This document shows positions 45,399-57,328 of a DNA stretch of 64,000 bases, in pieces; positions within the stretch are counted from its first letter, which is position 1; each line of letters begins with the position of its first letter. The notes beneath the pieces are model-generated. The model was not told the DNA's origin. It saw only the letters and a list, made by a program, of their open reading frames with translations, and did not search any database. The stretch is from Kalaharituber pfeilii (taxonomy: Eukaryota; Ascomycota; Pezizomycetes; Pezizales; Pezizaceae): the NCBI GenBank assembly GCA_015179045.1, contig WHUZ01000003.1:186001-250000 (forward strand), read 5' to 3'. The position numbers and the translations under genes were made by a program.

Positions 45399-48300
45399 CT
45401 GGATCCCGGGGCCGCCATTCGCGAGCCCGAGCTTGCCCACGGGCCATCCGCGCAGTCGTGACTCCTCTGTCATGACTGTACAAGAGTGGCTTGGCTCGAC
45501 TGACCTGACCCATGCCACGCAGGAGCCGACGAGGCCCATCGCGCCCTCAGTGCGCTGTGCGCTCGAAACACCGAGAGCGGATTGCGGTGTGCGCATGCGA
45601 GCCGGTTACAGAGGGTAGCCTCTTGCTACTCCTATGATACTCAGATGGCGGGAGGGGCATGCGGGGCGTGGCAGCTTTGGCAGCTTTGGCAGCTTTGGCC
45701 AGGCCAATCAGAGGGCGCCGCGGCCCACCCTCGTGAGTAATGCGATGCTTGATGCTTCATCCTCTCGGCGCGGGGAGGGGGAGGGGAAGGGGAAGGGGAG
45801 GGGAGGGGAGCGGGCGGGCGCCCGGCGAGAGCAATGCGGCGTCACTGGGCGGGTGGTGCTGCACGAGCAGGCCGCAGGTGGCTCGCTCCGCAGCGCTGTG
45901 TGAGCAGTGGTGCACGGAGGGGTCATGTCGCTGGCCGGCTGGCACCAGCCCCAGGGCGCAGCACTCCCACCTGGCGGCCGTGAGAGCGCCACTGGGGGTG
46001 TGATGCCCGGGTGCCGAGGCGTGCCGTGCGCGCGCGGGCGGGCGGGCAGGCAGGCAGGTGAGGGCGTAGCATTGCAGAGTATGCTATGCTACGTACAAGC
46101 GGTGCGGTAGAGGAGAGTACAAGCGGTGCCACTCCGCCCGCTGGCAGCCCACCTCCCCCACCGCCCACCGCGGCCCACGCTTGCCTGATCAGCCCCCCCC
46201 TCCCCCCTCGCCCGCCCCCCCGGTGCTGGCCCACCACAGCCAGCTAATGCGCATCCTCAGGGATCTCTCCTCGATCTGCCCTAGGCAATCTATGGAGCTA
46301 TTCTAAATCCATCGGCCCACCCCCCCCCCCCCCACCCCCCACAAGAGGCACACAGGCCTGGTCTAGAGGCACCTGTGTCGGCGGAAGCGAACGAACGTTT
46401 CCCCCCCCATCCCAGGCTTGCTCAAGGCCCCCCCCCTTCCAGCTCAAGGAAGTCTGCCTATTGAAACCCAAAAATCCCACAGCCGTTGGCAGCAAATGAG
46501 AGGAGCAAATGAAAGGGATGTTTCTCTGGTCACATCTCCCAAGAAGCCTCTCTTACCCCCATTGGAAGCCCTCCTCCAATCTCCCCCCCCCCCCCCCCAG
46601 ATAGCAGTTAGCTAGAATTGTACAGTAAATTGTAACGAATCAAGCTCTAAGGATTTTTTCGGAAAAAGCCTCAGTATGTATCAATCTGCTAACTTGATCC
46701 CCACTCAGTAGTGCCCCAAACTCGTCCATGTCCCAACATTCTGATACTAGTATCGAATCACTACGCTGGTCTATTTTAGGTATGCATTGTCACGATCGGC
46801 CCTACATAGGCCCAGCAAAGAGTCACAGGAAAGCCATTTCTTGCAGCACAATGTAGTCTATACCTTTTTGGGCTTCTAGTGATTGCGCATGATCAGTGTA
46901 CAGGTACATCCCTAACCCCCCATGCCATCCTACAGCTCGGGCACCGAGACTACCAACCCAGACTACACCGAGACATTTGCAACCAGTGGCCGAATGCACA
47001 TGTTAAGGGACCCACCGGTGCCGCACTCAAACTGAGACCCAGTTGTATCCTTCTGCCACCTCAAACGATGGGCAAAGGTCTATTCTCTATGTTGGCCGCA
47101 GCGATTGGCAGATCTTGCAGAATAATGAATGCAATTAATGGTCACAATAACTATTTGGCAGGAAACTTTACCCCGCCCTCATTCTAACCCATCAGAACAA
47201 TATGTGTGTGCTTGTCAACTCCAAGAGGTCTTTCATTGCCTGCAACACATCGGGATATATTGCTGTTTTACAGTGCAAAGAGTTCTACAGCCGAGAAAAC
47301 AACCTATCGACATCTACAGCTCCTAAATTTTAAAGACATTGGAGAGCATGTTAAGGAAATTTAGTCTGGCTGCACTACCCCTCGCAGAAGAACGGAATTG
47401 AGACAGGTATATAATCACCGTATGCAGGCATTCCGTTGTAATCGGCGCTACACTACTAGTAGCAGCTAGTCACCAACTAAATTGGCACGTTCTCTCTTTT
47501 CTTTCTCTGGTGCGACGACTATTTTGAACATGTCTCTGGTGTTTTACCGATACATGTCGTTTCTCATATAGGCTTCCGCGCTTCGCCTTATCATAGCGGT
47601 TTGCCTATCGATAGGCTGCAATTTCAACTCTGAAGGTGAGAAGAGATTGGTGCAAAGGCCATTTTGCTTTTAGTTGCCTTTGGATGCACGATGAACTGTG
47701 ATTATTGGCCCCTGGCGCAATCAGAGCCCCCTATCTGTTTTGCGTCTAGGGTGGAATACGTATCTCGCCTTCGTTACGAGGCACACCCTCTCCCCGCTAT
47801 AAAATACTAGACTTCTACAGAATTTATACTTGCATATCTCAATATAGGTCTCCTTTATATGGCCTTCCCTTCTGATAGTACCATAATACATTTCTTGACT
47901 ATCTAATCATTGCCCCAAACCAGAGAAATTGATTCGTTAGACATTCTATCCGCTTGAAGTCAGCACAGCGCACCATGACCAGTTGCGGAGGTGGGTGGAA
48001 TTACGGACAAATGGATGTGAACTCGGAAGCTGGGGCGACATATTCTCGTAACTAGGGCAACCCGATCGGAGCACCGTGGTTGGAGAAAGCTGCTCGGAAC
48101 CCTTCACTTATCTCCCCACAAACTCCAACTAGTGGTCATTTCACTCATGCATAGCGCAGTCCAACCCGTCGAAAATTCACTTACATGATGTTTGTGAACT
48201 ATTTTACAAAGTTATTGCTATCCCAGTTTAGGTTTAGAAGTTTGTTCGCTAGTACGAGCGTGAACTCAGTTTGGGAAACAATTCGAGTTCGAGAAGCTGT

Positions 48301-49570
48301 CACGAGGTCACTATTTCTGAGGGGTCACTATTCCTAAGGGGGAACGATGACATAGTTGACAGGGTTGCTACTGGGTCGCAGTCTTTCATTGTCTTAGGTA
48401 GGGGACGATAACGCTTATCGCACACAAAAATAAGAATTTGAAAGAAAGCTGGCGGCGCGAATCAGCCACGCAGCATTTCATCATGGAGGGGCATGTTTTG
48501 GAGGGGTAGCTGAGGATTGCGATTTCGAATTGAAGACTTGCGGATATCATGATCTTGGAAAGATTGTACTGCGAAAATGGCAGTTTAATGGTCGCCAACG
48601 AGAGGAGAACACGAGGATGGGGATTAAAGATTCATGGGCCTTTGTCGCTCGATTGCGCGCAAAGAAAGGGACCACAGCATCGCTTTCGTTACGGTGGATT
48701 TTGTGAGCGCACGGCTGCTACCCCCACCTTCAGGAAAAGAAAAAGAAAAGAAAAAGGAAAAAGAAAAAGAAATGAAACCACCTCATCCCCGCATTGGGCT
48801 GCCGGCCCTGTCCATTACCAGAAATATGCGGATGCAATATGGCTCGCATCAGCTCCCAGAGAGGAAAGCCAGAAAGGTAAGCCAGAAAGAAAGGCCCAGA
48901 AACGGAAGCCCAGCGCTGGACAATTCCCTTGTCCTTCCTGAGCCCTCCTCATCTCCTTCCAATCCTCGCCTGCGCCTTGCCCCCACCTCTCACTGCTCAG
49001 CCCCTCTTCATGCTGCTCATCCATTCCGATCCCTCATCTCCTCCTTGCCCTTGTTTCCCTTAGGTGGAGCATGCACACTATCACACCTCGAATATTCTCA
49101 GAAATACTGAACTGGGCGGGCCATCCTCGTGACTAATGGACAGCATAGGTCGAGTGTGCTATCCTGTACCAATCCACGCTGAAGGAGAGATTGGCCTTGA
49201 TGGTTTACGAATACGTACCCCGTAAGCTTATCAGCGCATTTGAGAGGATTAATCTTACTTACCCTACCTCTCCTTACGTGTGCGCTCATGCTCACCACCT
49301 TCCCTGGTACATCGCAAAGTGCATAAGCAAGTGAACAATGGAGTATCTTCGCTTGAACTCGGCTTTAGGAAAACATGTGACTAATCGAGACATTATGCGT
49401 GCGTGCTGTTGTTGATATATATACGGGTGAAGCTAGCAAATATTTCTGTTCACGGGGCCTATTCCTAAGGTATCTTCTTTTATTAGATCTGATTTTTCTA
49501 TTGTGTGAGCGGGTGTCTTACTCTGAGGTGTGGATCCTTTCCTCTGACGTCAACATTTACCTTCTTACGT
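45399..49570. other. GC-rich island grading to AT-rich, no firm gene
   Basis: 45400-46600 is GC-rich with overlapping non-specific frames and a GGCAGCTTT tandem near 45670. At 46720-47190 a possible two-exon ORF (MSQHSDTSIESLRWSIL spliced to TSLTPHAILQLGH) can be read, and a second frame over the same bases looks equally protein-like (MPSYSSGTETTNPDYTE), so neither is annotated. A (AAAAG)n run lies at 48730-48775. Nothing else was recognised. Confidence 0.45.
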
Positions 49571-49669
49571 GAATGGCTAATCGGTCACTTGGGATTCTAG
49601 GTTTCTAAAATTTCTAACCTGATTCCGGTACATAGCAAAAACCTTATTCTTGCGAGCTTTGACCACTAG

Positions 49670-50673
49670 CATAGCATTCCTTCTCTCCCGTTTTTCACCC
49701 TTGATGTCTTCACTGCGACCCGCTTTGTCGGAAATCCCCTTGCCATTGTCCGCATCCCGCCGCACCACGCGCCGGCGCTCACGCAGGAACAGAAGCAGCG
49801 CGCTGCTCGGGAATTCAACTTTTTTTGAAACCATCTTCCTGCACGAGCCCTCGGATGACTCACCAGGGGAAGACAAGATTGTGAGAGTTGACATCTTCGC
49901 GACAGAGCAAGAGCTCCCTTTTGCGGGACACCCGACCATTGGCGCGGGGTATTACCTTCTCCATGTGCGCGCCGGCTCATACAATAAGACACGGCCCTTA
50001 GGACTCCAAATACTCGCAGGGTAGATGCCAGTTACGTCATTTCGCATTGCAGATCCAGACTACAAAGATGTTGTACCGGCAGTGGTGATCAATGTTCCCC
50101 ACGATGTCTTCCTGCATAGGACGAGGGTCCCGATAGAAACATAGATGGCATCGCTGCTCCCCAGCATCAAACCAAAGGACTATGCAGATGGCAATGGAAT
50201 CCCAGTATTTTCTATCGTGAAGGGCATGACATTTGCCCTCGTCTGCCGCAAAATCGTAGCAGCGCTGGCAAGATTCGCGTCGTGCTCGCGTAGGATCAAG
50301 ACTCCACAGGGCGCTCCGTGGGACGAAGGGTTCGTTAAGGTCTATTCTACGCTTTGACGGACGTTTGCATCCGCAGAAGATCGGGTTGGGTGGCGGGTCA
50401 GGACGAGGATGATTGACATGCTGTTGGGGGACCCAGCGACGGGGAGCACGGCATCGGCATTAGGGTCTATATGGCGAAGACGTCGAGAACGAGGAGGTGG
50501 TGGAGGCGAGAACGCATCAGTTTGAGATTACGCAGGGGGCGGAAATGGGGAGGAGAAGTATGATTGGGACGCAGGTGGTGGTGAATGAAGGGACCAGGAG
50601 GGAGAAGGTGGTGGCAAGGGTGCAATTGAGAGGAACGGCGGTTAAGGTGATGGAGGGGTTGGTGGAGTATTGA
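49670..50673 (+). pseudogene. PhzF-family isomerase/epimerase pseudogene
   Basis: Readable blocks, in order: PFFTLDVFTATRFVGNPLAI, FFETIFLHEPSD, ATEQELPFAGHPTIGAGYYL, PVFSIVKGMTFALV, LLGDPATGSTASAL, HQFEITQGAEMGRRS and RGTAVKVMEGLVEY. These cover the PhzF fold, including the GHPTIGAG and DPATGS motifs. Lesions: one extra T in a T run at 49820-49826, a frameshift near 50020, in-frame stops at 50142 and 50355, and a frameshift near 50463. No start codon is in frame; an upstream exon (ATG at 49572, with an AG acceptor before 49670) is possible. Family knowledge: PhzF-like proteins are isomerases related to diaminopimelate epimerase. The number of small lesions and the otherwise good match suggest fairly recent loss. 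Confidence 0.9.
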
Positions 50674-51118
50674 AGTGGGCGACAAATTTGGTTGAGTTTT
50701 AAGTTTATTGCATTATATTGCGTAGTTTGGAGCAAATATGTGGATCGTAAAAAGTCTTTTACAGAGTTCAGTCAATTTGAACCAACAGGAAGATTATAAA
50801 TTGTCAAGAAAAGCTCTATGAATTTAAACGTCATTAAACTAAAAACACAAAAAGTCAGGTTTTTTGGGTGCGAAAGCAAGACCTCCTCTCTTTTCCTCCC
50901 CTCTTTTCTTTTCTTGCTATAATCACTTTTCATTCATTAATCATGGCACATACTTCATCCCATTCATCAGTATCAAATCAATTTTCATAACAATTCAGCA
51001 AAAGCTCACATTCGTAATCATCATAATCATAATGCATCCCATCTGTTCCCAATTCCTCCCCCTCACCAGCTATATACAACCCCCCCTCAAACACACAAAG
51101 AGTCACTCATACCCCTCC

Positions 51119-53245
51119 TCACAGTCCCTCCTCCACCTTCCTCACCAGCATCTCAATCTCCTTTCTCTCCCCATCCCTCCCATCCTGATCCTCCAACTCT
51201 TCCTTCACGCACCTCTTACACTGACAATCTCCGCCCAACATATCCCTCGCCCACTCCCGTCTAACCTTATAACTCAGCTTCCTATCCGTATAGCAACTTT
51301 TGACCTCCTGTCCCGCCCTCACACACACCAACTCCCTCCCCCCGGGTCCCTCGTACGCTCTCGGCGCCATCCCCCAGAACCTCCCTCGCCCCTCTGGTTT
51401 CCAACCTACGTTAGGCTCACAATCATGGTTCACAAATGACCACGTTGGATGCACATTCACCACGTCCGGACGGTCGTCGCATTCCTGACTTAAGCCCAAT
51501 GCGGGCTCAAACCTTCCCGAGCATGTCCCCATCACCTTCGCCATGAGTGTATTGACAACCCAGGTATCAAAATTTGCAATCCCCTCTGAAGAATATATAT
51601 CGACGCCCAGCCCCTGCGTCAATACCCATATCGGCCTCACAACGCACGACACAAAGTCCCATCTCATTGTAAGGTTCCTTTCCGGCTCCGCCGCGCCGTA
51701 AAGGTAGACAGTCTCAGGTAATTCGAGGGGATGCTTGTTTCTGTGCAACGCCATTGCAAAGAGCTTGATGAGCAATGTCGAGTACATGCTGATAGGATTT
51801 GGCGAGGACACAATATCGTCATAAATCCAGCTCAAATCGTCCTCTTTCCCGCAAAGCGTCGGATGATGCGACGCCGCAGCCATGGCTAGGCACTCCACCG
51901 AGCAATATGCCGGGTAGAGCGCCTGCTCTGTTGCCCTCCCCGCTGCACTTGTTTTCGGACACTTCTCACACGTAAACATCTTCCCCTCGACCAACCTCTC
52001 CGCACAATAATCGCACAATACCCTTCTCCCCGGATACGGCGACCCCGAGATCGTCGTCCTCTCCTCAAAAAACACCTCCCCTTCATAAATATCCTGCGTC
52101 GCAAATATCCCCAAATGCCTACTCAACCTGGCCTCCTGGACTAGCTTCCCGTCCTTCTCTTCCCTGCGCATCGTCAGGTCCGGAAGATCTACAACCTTGG
52201 CCTCACATTTGACGGTGCCTTTCCCCAGCGCACGCTCCCCACACTCCCACATGCTCGCATTCAGCGCCGCCAACGTCTTCTCCGAAAACCGATCCGGCTC
52301 ATAATTATTCCACGGGTACTTCTGTCTCCGCGCAATTCCGGACGAGAGGATCGTGCGAGACTTCTCTGGTGAAATGTCTCCCGTCTTCTTCTGTGTCTCG
52401 AGGGCCTTCTCGAGCTTCATGTTCATCTCTTCCATGATGTGAACCTTTAACGTTTCGAATGATGCTGTCGTAATCTGGAGTTCCTCCCCGGGGGCTCCAG
52501 TATTCCCCGTGACGGTATCCGTTGGTGGTGCCGCTACAGCCACAGCACCAATGGTCCCTGCTGCGGCCTTATACCGCTTCAATGTGCTCTCGCAAAATTC
52601 GTATGCGTCCAGCAGCGATGAGCACTGCCTGAGTGAGTTTATGAGATAGAAAGACGCAAGCCTATCAAACTTGTCGACGAAGGCTTTCAAATCCGCCCTG
52701 CGGATCTCGCCGTCCTCGTTGGCAGGGATATTGTTACTTAGTTTTAGGAACGACGAAACGGTTGAGAAGGCGGCTTGGGCAATGTGTGTAAAGATAGAGG
52801 CTGGCTCGCCTTCCTCATCAGAATCGTCAGCTTGCTTCCTGCCGTCTGCATCTGCTTCTTCAGCCATTGCTTCGGCTTCTGTAGCCCCCTGGGCCCTTTC
52901 TTGCTCGCCATTTGCCCCGGCATCCTTCCCTTCTGCGCGATCCTCCTCATCACTCTCCTCCTCTAACCCTTCAATAACAGCCCGTACATACTCCATCAGC
53001 ATCACGGCCTTGTATGCATCCCCAGCAGCAAGATCATGGTACCCAAGCTTGCTATACATGCATGCCCGGTTGGCATAGGCCACGGGATGGTAAGGTGTGT
53101 ACTCTATTAAGGCCTTGGTGCAGAGCTCGCGGGCCTCGAGATAGGAACCTGCTGCGAAGGCTTTGTTGGCCTGTTGGATGGTAGTGAAGGAGAGCCGGGC
53201 CTCGTCGGCATCCGGCGGGCGGGAGGTGGGGCTTGGGATGGACAT
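51119..53245 (-). CDS. TPR, MYND-like and SET domain protein (SMYD-like methyltransferase)
   Basis: Single-exon frame, 708 residues from the chosen ATG at 53245 (MSIPSPTSRPPDADEARL); the frame stays open to an ATG at 53359, but those 38 residues come from GT/CA-rich leader. TPR-like helices span about residues 15-95 (ANKAFAAGSYLEARELCTKA and PVAYANRACMYSKLGYHDLA). A long acidic linker follows. A SET N-terminal block (SRHLGIFATQDIYEGEVFF) precedes an inserted Cys cluster (CDYC, CEKC, CSVEC, then H and C) resembling MYND. The SET core motif NHDCEPN lies near residue 605, and a post-SET CQCKRC near the end. Family knowledge: such proteins transfer methyl groups from S-adenosylmethionine to lysines of histones or other proteins. 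The catalytic motif is NHDCEPN, where NHSCxPN is usual. Confidence 0.92.
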   Translation of the reverse strand: MSIPSPTSRPPDADEARLSFTTIQQANKAFAAGSYLEARELCTKALIEYTPYHPVAYANRACMYSKLGYHDLAAGDAYKAVMLMEYVRAVIEGLEEESDEEDRAEGKDAGANGEQERAQGATEAEAMAEEADADGRKQADDSDEEGEPASIFTHIAQAAFSTVSSFLKLSNNIPANEDGEIRRADLKAFVDKFDRLASFYLINSLRQCSSLLDAYEFCESTLKRYKAAAGTIGAVAVAAPPTDTVTGNTGAPGEELQITTASFETLKVHIMEEMNMKLEKALETQKKTGDISPEKSRTILSSGIARRQKYPWNNYEPDRFSEKTLAALNASMWECGERALGKGTVKCEAKVVDLPDLTMRREEKDGKLVQEARLSRHLGIFATQDIYEGEVFFEERTTISGSPYPGRRVLCDYCAERLVEGKMFTCEKCPKTSAAGRATEQALYPAYCSVECLAMAAASHHPTLCGKEDDLSWIYDDIVSSPNPISMYSTLLIKLFAMALHRNKHPLELPETVYLYGAAEPERNLTMRWDFVSCVVRPIWVLTQGLGVDIYSSEGIANFDTWVVNTLMAKVMGTCSGRFEPALGLSQECDDRPDVVNVHPTWSFVNHDCEPNVGWKPEGRGRFWGMAPRAYEGPGGRELVCVRAGQEVKSCYTDRKLSYKVRREWARDMLGGDCQCKRCVKEELEDQDGRDGERKEIEMLVRKVEEGL

Positions 53246-53266
53246 GGACGGCGCTGGAACCTTGTT

Positions 53267-53284
53267 CAGGTGTGTGTGTGTGTG
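53267..53284 (+). repeat. (GT)n microsatellite in the leader of the SET gene
   Basis: About eight GT units on the plus strand, within 40 bp upstream of the chosen start. It lies in the frame extension that was rejected as coding. Confidence 0.8.
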
Positions 53285-53559
53285 CTGTGTGTCCAAGAGG
53301 TAGGGCTTGGTCTGTTGAATGTATGTGCGTGAATGTGTGCGTTTTGCTTGTGTAAGCACGATGAACGGCAGCTGGGGGGGGCGGGAGGGTATCAGCTATA
53401 TAAGCTCTGGTGTTGTATATGGATAAGGCGTAGCAGCTGAACGAGAGGCGAATTGGAGAAGGAGGGGATTGCAAGATGTATGCGGAGGACTGTCTACGTG
53501 GGTGTGCGAGGCTGATCTGGCCAGTGGCTTTTTCTGCTCACTTAGGCTCGCTACTAAGG

Positions 53560-54000
53560 GTAGCGGGGGGGGAGGCTGCTGGATCTGGCGATACCTGCTG
53601 GCGGGGGTGCGGCGCGAGGGGGGAGGGGAGCAATTGCAGCGCAGAGGCGGGCGGGGCGTCCAGTGTCGGTGCCCGGGGACGAAAACCGGGCGGCGGGGCG
53701 GGGAGGGGCGGGGCGGGGCGGGGCGAGGCGGGGCGTGTGCGTACGTGGAGGCGGCACGGCACGGTGCTGCGCCAGTATATATACGGTACGTATACGCAGC
53801 TAGCACCCAGTGCAAGATGCGCTGTCCAGGGCAGCGGATGTCGGACCCTCGCGAATGGGAAAAGCTGCGAGAAAAGCAAGCATGCGGAAGGAGAGGAGGA
53901 ACCAAAAAAAATAAAGAGGGAAAAAAGAAAAAAAAGAAAAAAGAAAAAATTAAAAATTAAAAAAAAAAAAAAAAAAGGGAAAAGGCACTGGCGCTGGCGC
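53560..54000 (+). repeat. GC-rich low-complexity block with GGGGC repeats and poly(A)-rich end
   Basis: GGGGCG units run at 53690-53735 in a purine-rich strand with G-quadruplex potential, followed by an A/G-rich then A-rich stretch at 53900-53985. Overlapping frames in every register are composition artefacts. It lies upstream of the SET-domain gene and may include its promoter. Confidence 0.7.
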
Positions 54001-55883
54001 TGAAACCCAACCGTCGAACCCCGCCGGAGGGAAAAGCTAAAGCTCCCCCCTGCCCCCCCAACACCGCAGTATGTGTCCACGCGAGAACCGGGTCGGCTTA
54101 GTCCGTCTTCAACAGCCGCCCCAACCAGCGCCTGCTCCCAGTCCTGGCCCTGCGAGCGGCACCGTGCCATCATTGTGCTTCTGCTGGCGCTGCTCTGCGC
54201 TTGATCGGAGCGACAGGGTGCGTGTAATTGATCCTCGCCTGTCAAGTGCGTGGTCCTCTAAATTGCAGTCCACCCCTCACACCAGCACCCCCCCCCCCCC
54301 CTTCTTCGTCAATCATCACTACTTGTGTACATATGTCTGTATACGATGCATGCAGCTGCACCCAATCTTGATGTATGGAGAGTATAAGTCGGTACATACT
54401 CCTTACTGTTATATGTTACAAAGTATGATAGGCCTGGTAGCATATGCCGGCACTAGCGTTGCCGTCAACTTCCAACCGCGAAGCTTTAACGTTGTTACAA
54501 CTACTACCAATACTACTTATATATACACTCTGTCTGAGGATGAGAAGCATTACAATGATGTTGCGTATCTCCCACCCCACTTCAATCAGACTGCCATTGC
54601 CCCACGAATTTGTAAATCTGACAGCATTCAGCACAGCACTTACCTGGACCCCTTAGGTGTACTCGCTGATGCTGGCCTTAGTATTTTGCCTCCTTCCTCA
54701 GTGATACTGGCCCCCAGTCGTTCTGTGTCCTGTAAAGCCATACCCACCCCCTCGCTCACCCCACTTCACATCTGCTGTTTCCTCAGAATTCGATCACACG
54801 TTCCCCGTCGATTGTGTGCGGTTGCTAGTCAAGGTGATAGGCCAAAATAACGATTGGCATCATTTCTCCTTTGCCGACCAGGCTACCGTGCCTCAAGCCT
54901 CGCATCGGATTCAGCAAAATACGCATTGCACTGTCTCAGTATACAAATATTGCGCAACATAATCACTATAATGCCATCCAATGCCAGTGTTATACCGTAT
55001 TATACGACACTGAGACATTCTGCACCTCTTAACTGTGCCCCTCACGTATATGAGACCGCACATGTGCAAACTGGATTGAAATTGGCTACCTTGCGTCGCG
55101 AATAGCTGGGCGCAAAGACGCCTTCTGCCCCGCTCATCTCTGCCCTCTCCGGACTTCCTCGTCCGCGCCGATCGCAGCACTTTCTGAATGTTATTCTGAC
55201 TGTCTGCAAGCCTCAAAGCCTTATCACTAACGATCGTGAGGGTATAGTCAAATGGTAATAGATAGCTGATCGTCCAACCACCGCATTTATGCAAGATTTC
55301 TGCCAACTCTTGGAGGCAGAAAAGACCAGCTACCTGAACACCATGACACCATCAAAGAGGCTCCATTTCACTTCGTTGCAAAACCGATGTTTTTGGCCGC
55401 AAAAGAATTTGAAGCAGGGTAATTGACGTAAGAGGTAGATCATGCTCCGTTTGTTTTGTTTCTGACGTTTTGCTCTTGCCAATAATTAGAGAATAGACAA
55501 CGGAAGAGAAAGGAGCTTAGAATTAATAGACTATGGTTAGGAGTACCTAGAGTAGAGATCATGAGGTATCAATTTATTCCTCAAAATCACGTGAAGGATT
55601 AGCCTCTCTTCTCTGTGACTCGTCCGATGACGCTGATTCATGACAATGGGGGGTAGTAGATGTCGTTTATCGACATAAGGTGCTGCTGACGCACAGCCAC
55701 ATCAGTTGACTGAATTCCCAGCCAATTGCAATGATATTATTTGCAAGGATTGCATAATTTCAATCAGTAATTTTAAGCCTCACAGGGTCATCATCAGTTA
55801 AATATTGTACTTATCATCAGCTATATTCAAGTCCCAAATACTGCCATCATTCGTTTTGGTCAGCTAGTATTATACTTACAGCT
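54001..55883. other. Intergenic, one unconvincing long ORF
   Basis: A 259-codon plus-strand frame (54071-54850) crosses a C13 tract and changes composition midway. Its middle (SFNVVTTTTNTTYIYTLSED) is the only protein-like part. No motif was seen, so it is not called as a gene. 55100-55880 is AT-rich and empty. Confidence 0.4.
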
Positions 55884-57328
55884 ATGCCAAATAATATTTC
55901 CTTCTACAGCCTCCCCGCAGAGACCCTGCTTCAGGTCTATGCAAACCTCTCCTCATTCACTGACGTCCTAGCTCTCGCTATTGTATCCAAACGGCTATGG
56001 GGTGTCTTTATCGAGAGTCGTGTTGCCATTTTTAAAGCAGTAGCTGTAAGTTTATTAGCTGTGGATGTTCCTGAGTGAGAGAATTGCTGCTTCCTGGTGC
56101 TAATGGTTGTGGATAGGCCCAAGCGCATGACTTATCTACGTCAGGTCGGCAACTCATTCGCGCCATGGCATTGCGAGTAGCATTCGAATCACTACCACGC
56201 CCTGAACAAACGCCCGTTGCGTACGCTATAGTCCTGGCAAGTTTTATCAGGTCTGAGGTTTTCAATCCGGACAAACCTTCTCTCTTGCCCACTCCAGCGC
56301 CATTTACACTAGAGGAGGTGGATCAGCTGGTGTATATCTGGCGCGTTGCCAATGCTCTTGAGCCAGTGATACTTGAACGTGTTCAAGTGTCAAAAGAGTT
56401 GCTGCAAAAGCGCAGCCTCTGGAAGGAACATTATCAGATACCCACACACGTGGAATGGAGGGACCGTATCCGAATTCACAATGCCATATATAGGATGTGG
56501 TGTTACCAAATTTTGTTCTACCGTACACCATACGATCCAACCGTAAGGCCAACACCGGTAAAGGGAGCTGGTGGCCATGGTCCCGGATTTGAGACTGCTG
56601 TCGAACACAGCGCAGATTGTGTATTTCTGCTTTCTGGTACTATGTCCGACGAGGGACTTGAGCTTGCCGAGTTTCTGGCCCTATGGACGAGCTTAATTTC
56701 AGGGAGATTTTTCCCTCGTGATAGATTCCACTTAGCGGTTGACGTCGCATTAGGAGACATTGCGTTGCGGGATGAGCAGGGGAATTTGTGGGCTGAAGCT
56801 AGAGGGGAAGGTCGTATCTCCTTCAAGCGAGATTTAGGAGAATCAAATTTAAGAGTTCAAGAAATGAAGGTGTCAAAAGAGATAATCAGCACCGTAACGC
56901 TGATCAACCAGTGGAGCCCAAGCAAATGGACTATGAGCCGGTCTCAAACGCGAATATCTGCATTCAAGAAAGGTCTTGCTCGGATACTGACACCTTCCGA
57001 TGCTCTGCTTTTTGTAAGCCGTACTGCTGTGCCGTTTCGCGAAATTAGGCAATTAGGTCAATTAGTGAAAAGAAGATTCAGTGACTTGGCAGTTCCAGCA
57101 ACAGGGCGAGGTTTGATGGAACAGAGAATGAACAGATGGTACAAATTGCCAACCTACTATGCGTGGGGAAGCTTTCTATTCATGCTGGAAGGGACGGAGG
57201 GTCGTTTTTGTCGCCCGAGGAGCACAGGGAATCGGCAGACGTGGGATGTCACAAATATGGCCGATATCAAATGCCGTGTCAAGGACGGTAAGTGCGTTTA
57301 CGAGACAGAAATCGAACGCACTAGCTAA
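55884..57328 (+). CDS. F-box domain protein
   Basis: Two exons, 55884-56045 and 56117-57328, with a 71-bp GT-AG intron, give 457 residues. The N-terminal 45 residues form the F-box (FYSLPAETLLQVYANL, then DVLALAIVSKRLWGVFIES). The remainder, about 400 residues, has no recognised substrate-binding repeats; it contains EEVDQLVYIWRVANAL and HNAIYRMWCYQILFYRTPYD in the style of fungus-specific F-box proteins. Family knowledge: F-box proteins bring substrates to SCF ubiquitin ligases through Skp1. The substrate cannot be inferred. The start is the first ATG in the exon and is followed directly by the F-box. Confidence 0.85.

Noticed and set aside
44982..46237. Pro-rich and Gly-rich ORFs of up to 172 codons
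   Set aside because: They run through G and C homopolymers; both strands and several frames are open and composition is purely repeat-driven.
48549..49110. Plus-strand ORFs of 130 and 158 codons
   Set aside because: They overlap in two frames, depend on an (AAAAG)n run and show no motif or splice context.
50864..51439. 191-codon plus-strand ORF
   Set aside because: Mostly antisense to the 3' end of the SET-domain gene, with leader translated from T-rich sequence.
53469..54245. ORFs of 163, 175 and 235 codons on both strands
   Set aside because: They arise from GGGGC repeats and an A-rich tract and have Gly/Arg, Pro or Lys runs only.
54071..54850. 259-codon plus-strand ORF
   Set aside because: It crosses a 13-base C tract, changes character midway and has no domain; kept only as a note in the intergenic entry.
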